From Propionibacteriaceae bacterium (GTDB lineage: Bacteria; Actinomycetota; Actinomycetes; Propionibacteriales; Propionibacteriaceae): DNA of 7,636 nt. Below, piece by piece: positions 5,867 through 7,636 of this stretch. Both the position numbers and the translations under genes were made by a program. The notes beneath the pieces were generated by a model. That model searched no databases, was not told the origin of the DNA, and worked only from the letters and a program-made list of their open reading frames with translations. Location: assembly GCA_031260385.1 (NCBI GenBank), contig JAIRKB010000312.1, positions 1 through 7,636 of the forward strand. Reading direction: 5' to 3'. Position 1 is the first letter of the stretch; each line of letters begins with the position of its first letter.

Positions 5867-6562
5867 TTAACACCCGCGTTTTCCATTAGCGTGATCAGGA
5901 CGACACCTGGCGCCACCTAGCGCAAATCCGAAGAGCCGGTATATCGCTGGGCCGACGGTAGCGACGAGAACTACTGAGGCTAGGACATCCGTGAGGTAAT
6001 GAGCCCCCACGTACATCCGTGCAAAGGCCGTCGCGGCCACCACCAGTATCCCAAAGGAAGCGGCTAGCCACCGGTGAAGGCGGCGAGTGGAAACCAGATA
6101 CAGCGTGAGCATCAGCGCTGCCGCCATGACGGTATGCCCACTAGGAAAACTCGACGATGATTCGCCAAGCGTGCCGGGAACCACATATGGCAAAGGAGCG
6201 GGGCGGGGGCGCTGGATCACCATCTTGATGAGATTAACCGGAGCATAGATCGCCCCCGCCGTCAGGCCGATAAATACGGCCTGACCAACTCGCCTAGTGG
6301 TGATCGCGATGATGATCACCACGCCGACGACAATCACCAAAGAGCCTAAAGGGGCGAAAGCGCGATTAAACACTAGGGTGGCGTAATCGAGATACCCCTG
6401 ATGGGCGGAGTTTAGCCCCACCAGTAAGCCCTGATCCCATACCGAAATCGCGCTCTGGTGGCGAATCAGGAACCCGAAACCCAACACGCCGATCAGCCCC
6501 AAGACTGCTGCGACAAGGGTGCCGAGGGTATTTCTCACCCCTGGAATCGTGTTTTTAGCCAT
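5867..6562 (-). CDS. PAP2-superfamily membrane phosphatase
   Basis: Integral membrane phosphatase of the PAP2 / phosphatidic acid phosphatase type 2 family, which removes phosphate from lipid phosphates such as phosphatidate or undecaprenyl diphosphate on the outer membrane face. The 231-aa protein has about six hydrophobic helices and all three signature blocks: Lys113-x6-Arg120-Pro121 (KMVIQRPRP), PSGH ending at the catalytic His143, and Arg182-x5-His188-x3-Asp192 (RMYVGAHYLTD). The usual Ser before the last Arg is Ala here, a common variation. The start at 6562 is preferred over an in-frame upstream ATG at 6595 because AGGAG lies 6 nt upstream (6569-6573). The gene is divergent from an MFS transporter. 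The C-terminal tail is Arg/Lys-rich and ends in Cys. The exact substrate is unknown. Confidence 0.92.
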   Translation of the reverse strand: MAKNTIPGVRNTLGTLVAAVLGLIGVLGFGFLIRHQSAISVWDQGLLVGLNSAHQGYLDYATLVFNRAFAPLGSLVIVVGVVIIIAITTRRVGQAVFIGLTAGAIYAPVNLIKMVIQRPRPAPLPYVVPGTLGESSSSFPSGHTVMAAALMLTLYLVSTRRLHRWLAASFGILVVAATAFARMYVGAHYLTDVLASVVLVATVGPAIYRLFGFALGGARCRPDHANGKRGC

Positions 6563-6598
6563 GGCGATCTCCTGTAACAATGATTTTTTCCACAACGC

Positions 6599-6624
6599 GG
6601 CGTTAAGTAATTCTACTTAATGCC
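6599..6624 (-). promoter_or_regulatory. Palindromic operator overlapping a -10 box upstream of the PAP2 gene
   Basis: TTAAGTA (6603-6609) and TACTTAA (6614-6620) are a perfect 7-bp dyad with a 4-nt centre, extended by GGC/GCC (6599-6601 and 6622-6624) with a single G/T mismatch. On the minus strand its centre reads TAGAAT (6615 to 6610), a 5-of-6 match to the -10 consensus, about 48 nt before the PAP2 start codon. A repressor bound here would block the promoter. No strong -35 is visible. As RNA it could also form an 11-bp hairpin. Confidence 0.5.
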
Positions 6625-6744
6625 CTGGTTCTGGTAGCGTAGGCGGCGTCCCCCCAAGGAGCATCGCGACTTATTGTCCCCCCGGTAGTCGTAGTTATTT
6701 TCTAATGAGTTGGCGATCGCTTTATCCTATGTTTTTTATTATTT

Positions 6745-6783
6745 TGGAAAGCATACTATTCCAGTGATGATTCTGATATCACT
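6745..6783 (+). promoter_or_regulatory. Two adjacent dyads upstream of the MFS transporter gene
   Basis: TGGAA-N9-TTCCA (6745-6749 with 6759-6763) and AGTGAT-N9-ATCACT (6763-6768 with 6778-6783) abut one another within an AT-rich stretch about 80-120 nt before the MFS start codon. Their identical 9-nt spacers suggest paired half-sites on one face of the helix. TACTAT (6754-6759) inside the first dyad could be a weak -10 box for the transporter. The regulator is unknown. Confidence 0.4.
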
Positions 6784-6862
6784 AAGAAGCATTGCTTGGG
6801 GGCAGGTGCGGTGTGTCTAGGCGCCCGCAATTCATCTGTGGTCGAGAGAGGAATCCCCCCCA

Positions 6863-7636
6863 ATGGCAATACTGGGCCCCAACCGTAATGAAGAGCTAAC
6901 CTACGACCAAATCAGCAAAGGACGCCGCTGGTTCTTGCTAATTTTGGCGAGCATCGGCTCCTCTATCATCTACGCCCCCGCCTATCTCAAGGCGGTTTTT
7001 TATGATCCGCTCGTAAAAGCCCTCGGTGTCACGAACGAACAGCTTGGCGCGGTCTTCTCTGCTTATGCCATCACGGCGCTGGTGTTCTATCTGCCGTCTG
7101 GAATCATCGCTGACAAGGTACGAATGCGGACCTTATCCTCAGTTGGCTTCCTGTCAACGGCGGTATTGACTGCGGTTTACGCCCTGTTGCCCAACCTGAT
7201 GTTGCTCTATATCGTCTTCGTGGCGATGGGCGTCACGACGATCTTCATTTGGTGGGGCGTGCGCTACAAGTTGGTGCGTCTCGTCTCCAAAGAAGATGAA
7301 TACCCCAAGCGAATCGGGCTGTCCTACGGTATCTACGGTCTCGCGGGCCTGCTAATCGGCCTAATCTCGACCGGGATCGTCTATCTGGTCGGTGAAAACC
7401 TCGGTCTCGGCGTGTCGCTCTATCTGTGGTTCCTCGCGGTGGTCATCGCCATCCTTGGCATCCTCTCCTGGCTCTACATCCCGAAATTCGCCGGTGAGAT
7501 CAAACCCCAAGATGGCTTCAACCTCAACGAGTTCGGCCAGGCCCTGCGCAACCCCGTGGTCTGGATCGCTGCCTTATCGCTCTTCTTCGTCTACTTCTTC
7601 TACACCGGTGTCACCTACACCACGCCATACCTCACG
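6863..7636 (+). CDS. Major facilitator superfamily transporter (3' end beyond window)
   Basis: N-terminal 258 residues of a secondary membrane transporter, open to the right edge; typical MFS proteins have 400-450 aa and 12 helices. Six hydrophobic helices are visible at about 22-42, 62-80, 92-109, 112-131, 152-175 and 186-206, then a cytoplasmic loop (207-230) and the start of helix 7. The loop between helices 2 and 3 has a motif-A-like sequence GIIADKVRMR (80-89), with Asp84 and basic residues in the expected places. The start ATG has GAGAGG (6846-6851) 11 nt upstream, a rather long spacing across a C-run. The gene is divergent from the PAP2 gene. The Trp-rich helix-4 end (IFIWWGVRYKLVR) may hint at the organophosphate or YihN-like group, but the substrate cannot be assigned. 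Confidence 0.85.
   Translation, partial: MAILGPNRNEELTYDQISKGRRWFLLILASIGSSIIYAPAYLKAVFYDPLVKALGVTNEQLGAVFSAYAITALVFYLPSGIIADKVRMRTLSSVGFLSTAVLTAVYALLPNLMLLYIVFVAMGVTTIFIWWGVRYKLVRLVSKEDEYPKRIGLSYGIYGLAGLLIGLISTGIVYLVGENLGLGVSLYLWFLAVVIAILGILSWLYIPKFAGEIKPQDGFNLNEFGQALRNPVVWIAALSLFFVYFFYTGVTYTTPYLT

Noticed and set aside
6713..6720. GCGATCGC palindrome, as in the HIP1 repeat of cyanobacteria
   Set aside because: A single 8-nt occurrence in a GC-rich region is expected by chance and the rest of the window does not suggest a cyanobacterium.

Overview
The window looks like a chromosomal segment of a Gram-positive bacterium, most likely an actinomycete of moderate GC content. This is an inference from the GC-leaning codons, the lipobox-type solute-binding protein, the strong Shine-Dalgarno sequences, and a possible leaderless serC start. 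Nothing in the sequence fixes the genus. I see no rRNA, tRNA, CRISPR array, transposase or phage gene.

Left part (1-2006, minus strand): the start of a branched-chain amino acid (LIV/HAAT-type) ABC importer. The lipoprotein solute-binding gene (livK-like) is read first, then a strong intrinsic terminator, then the LivH-like permease gene, which runs off the left edge. The remaining importer genes (second permease and two ATPases) would be expected beyond the edge.

Middle (2295-4992, plus strand): a divergent serine-biosynthesis operon. serC (phosphoserine aminotransferase) and serA (a short, ACT-containing 3-phosphoglycerate dehydrogenase) lie 13 nt apart. They are followed 36 nt later by a small membrane-hairpin protein of unknown function. 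The third enzyme, phosphoserine phosphatase, is not in the window. The livK/serC intergenic region holds both promoters and a probable structured leader for livK.

Non-coding block (4993-5866): about 870 nt without a convincing gene. Its main content is a roughly 546-nt imperfect palindrome (5183-5728). The outer arms are about 100 nt, with 57 of 66 positions identical over the best gap-free part. Each arm carries a 9-bp stem-loop whose stem differs between arms by paired, compensatory changes. The centre folds into a nested hairpin built on GGCTGAAGAT, which occurs three times. This is the most unusual feature of the window and looks like a MITE-like or structured-RNA element.

Right part (5867-7636): a PAP2-superfamily membrane phosphatase on the minus strand, divergent from a major facilitator transporter cut by the right edge. 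The 300-nt divergent region contains three good dyads. One overlaps a -10-like box in front of the PAP2 gene, which suggests repressor control.
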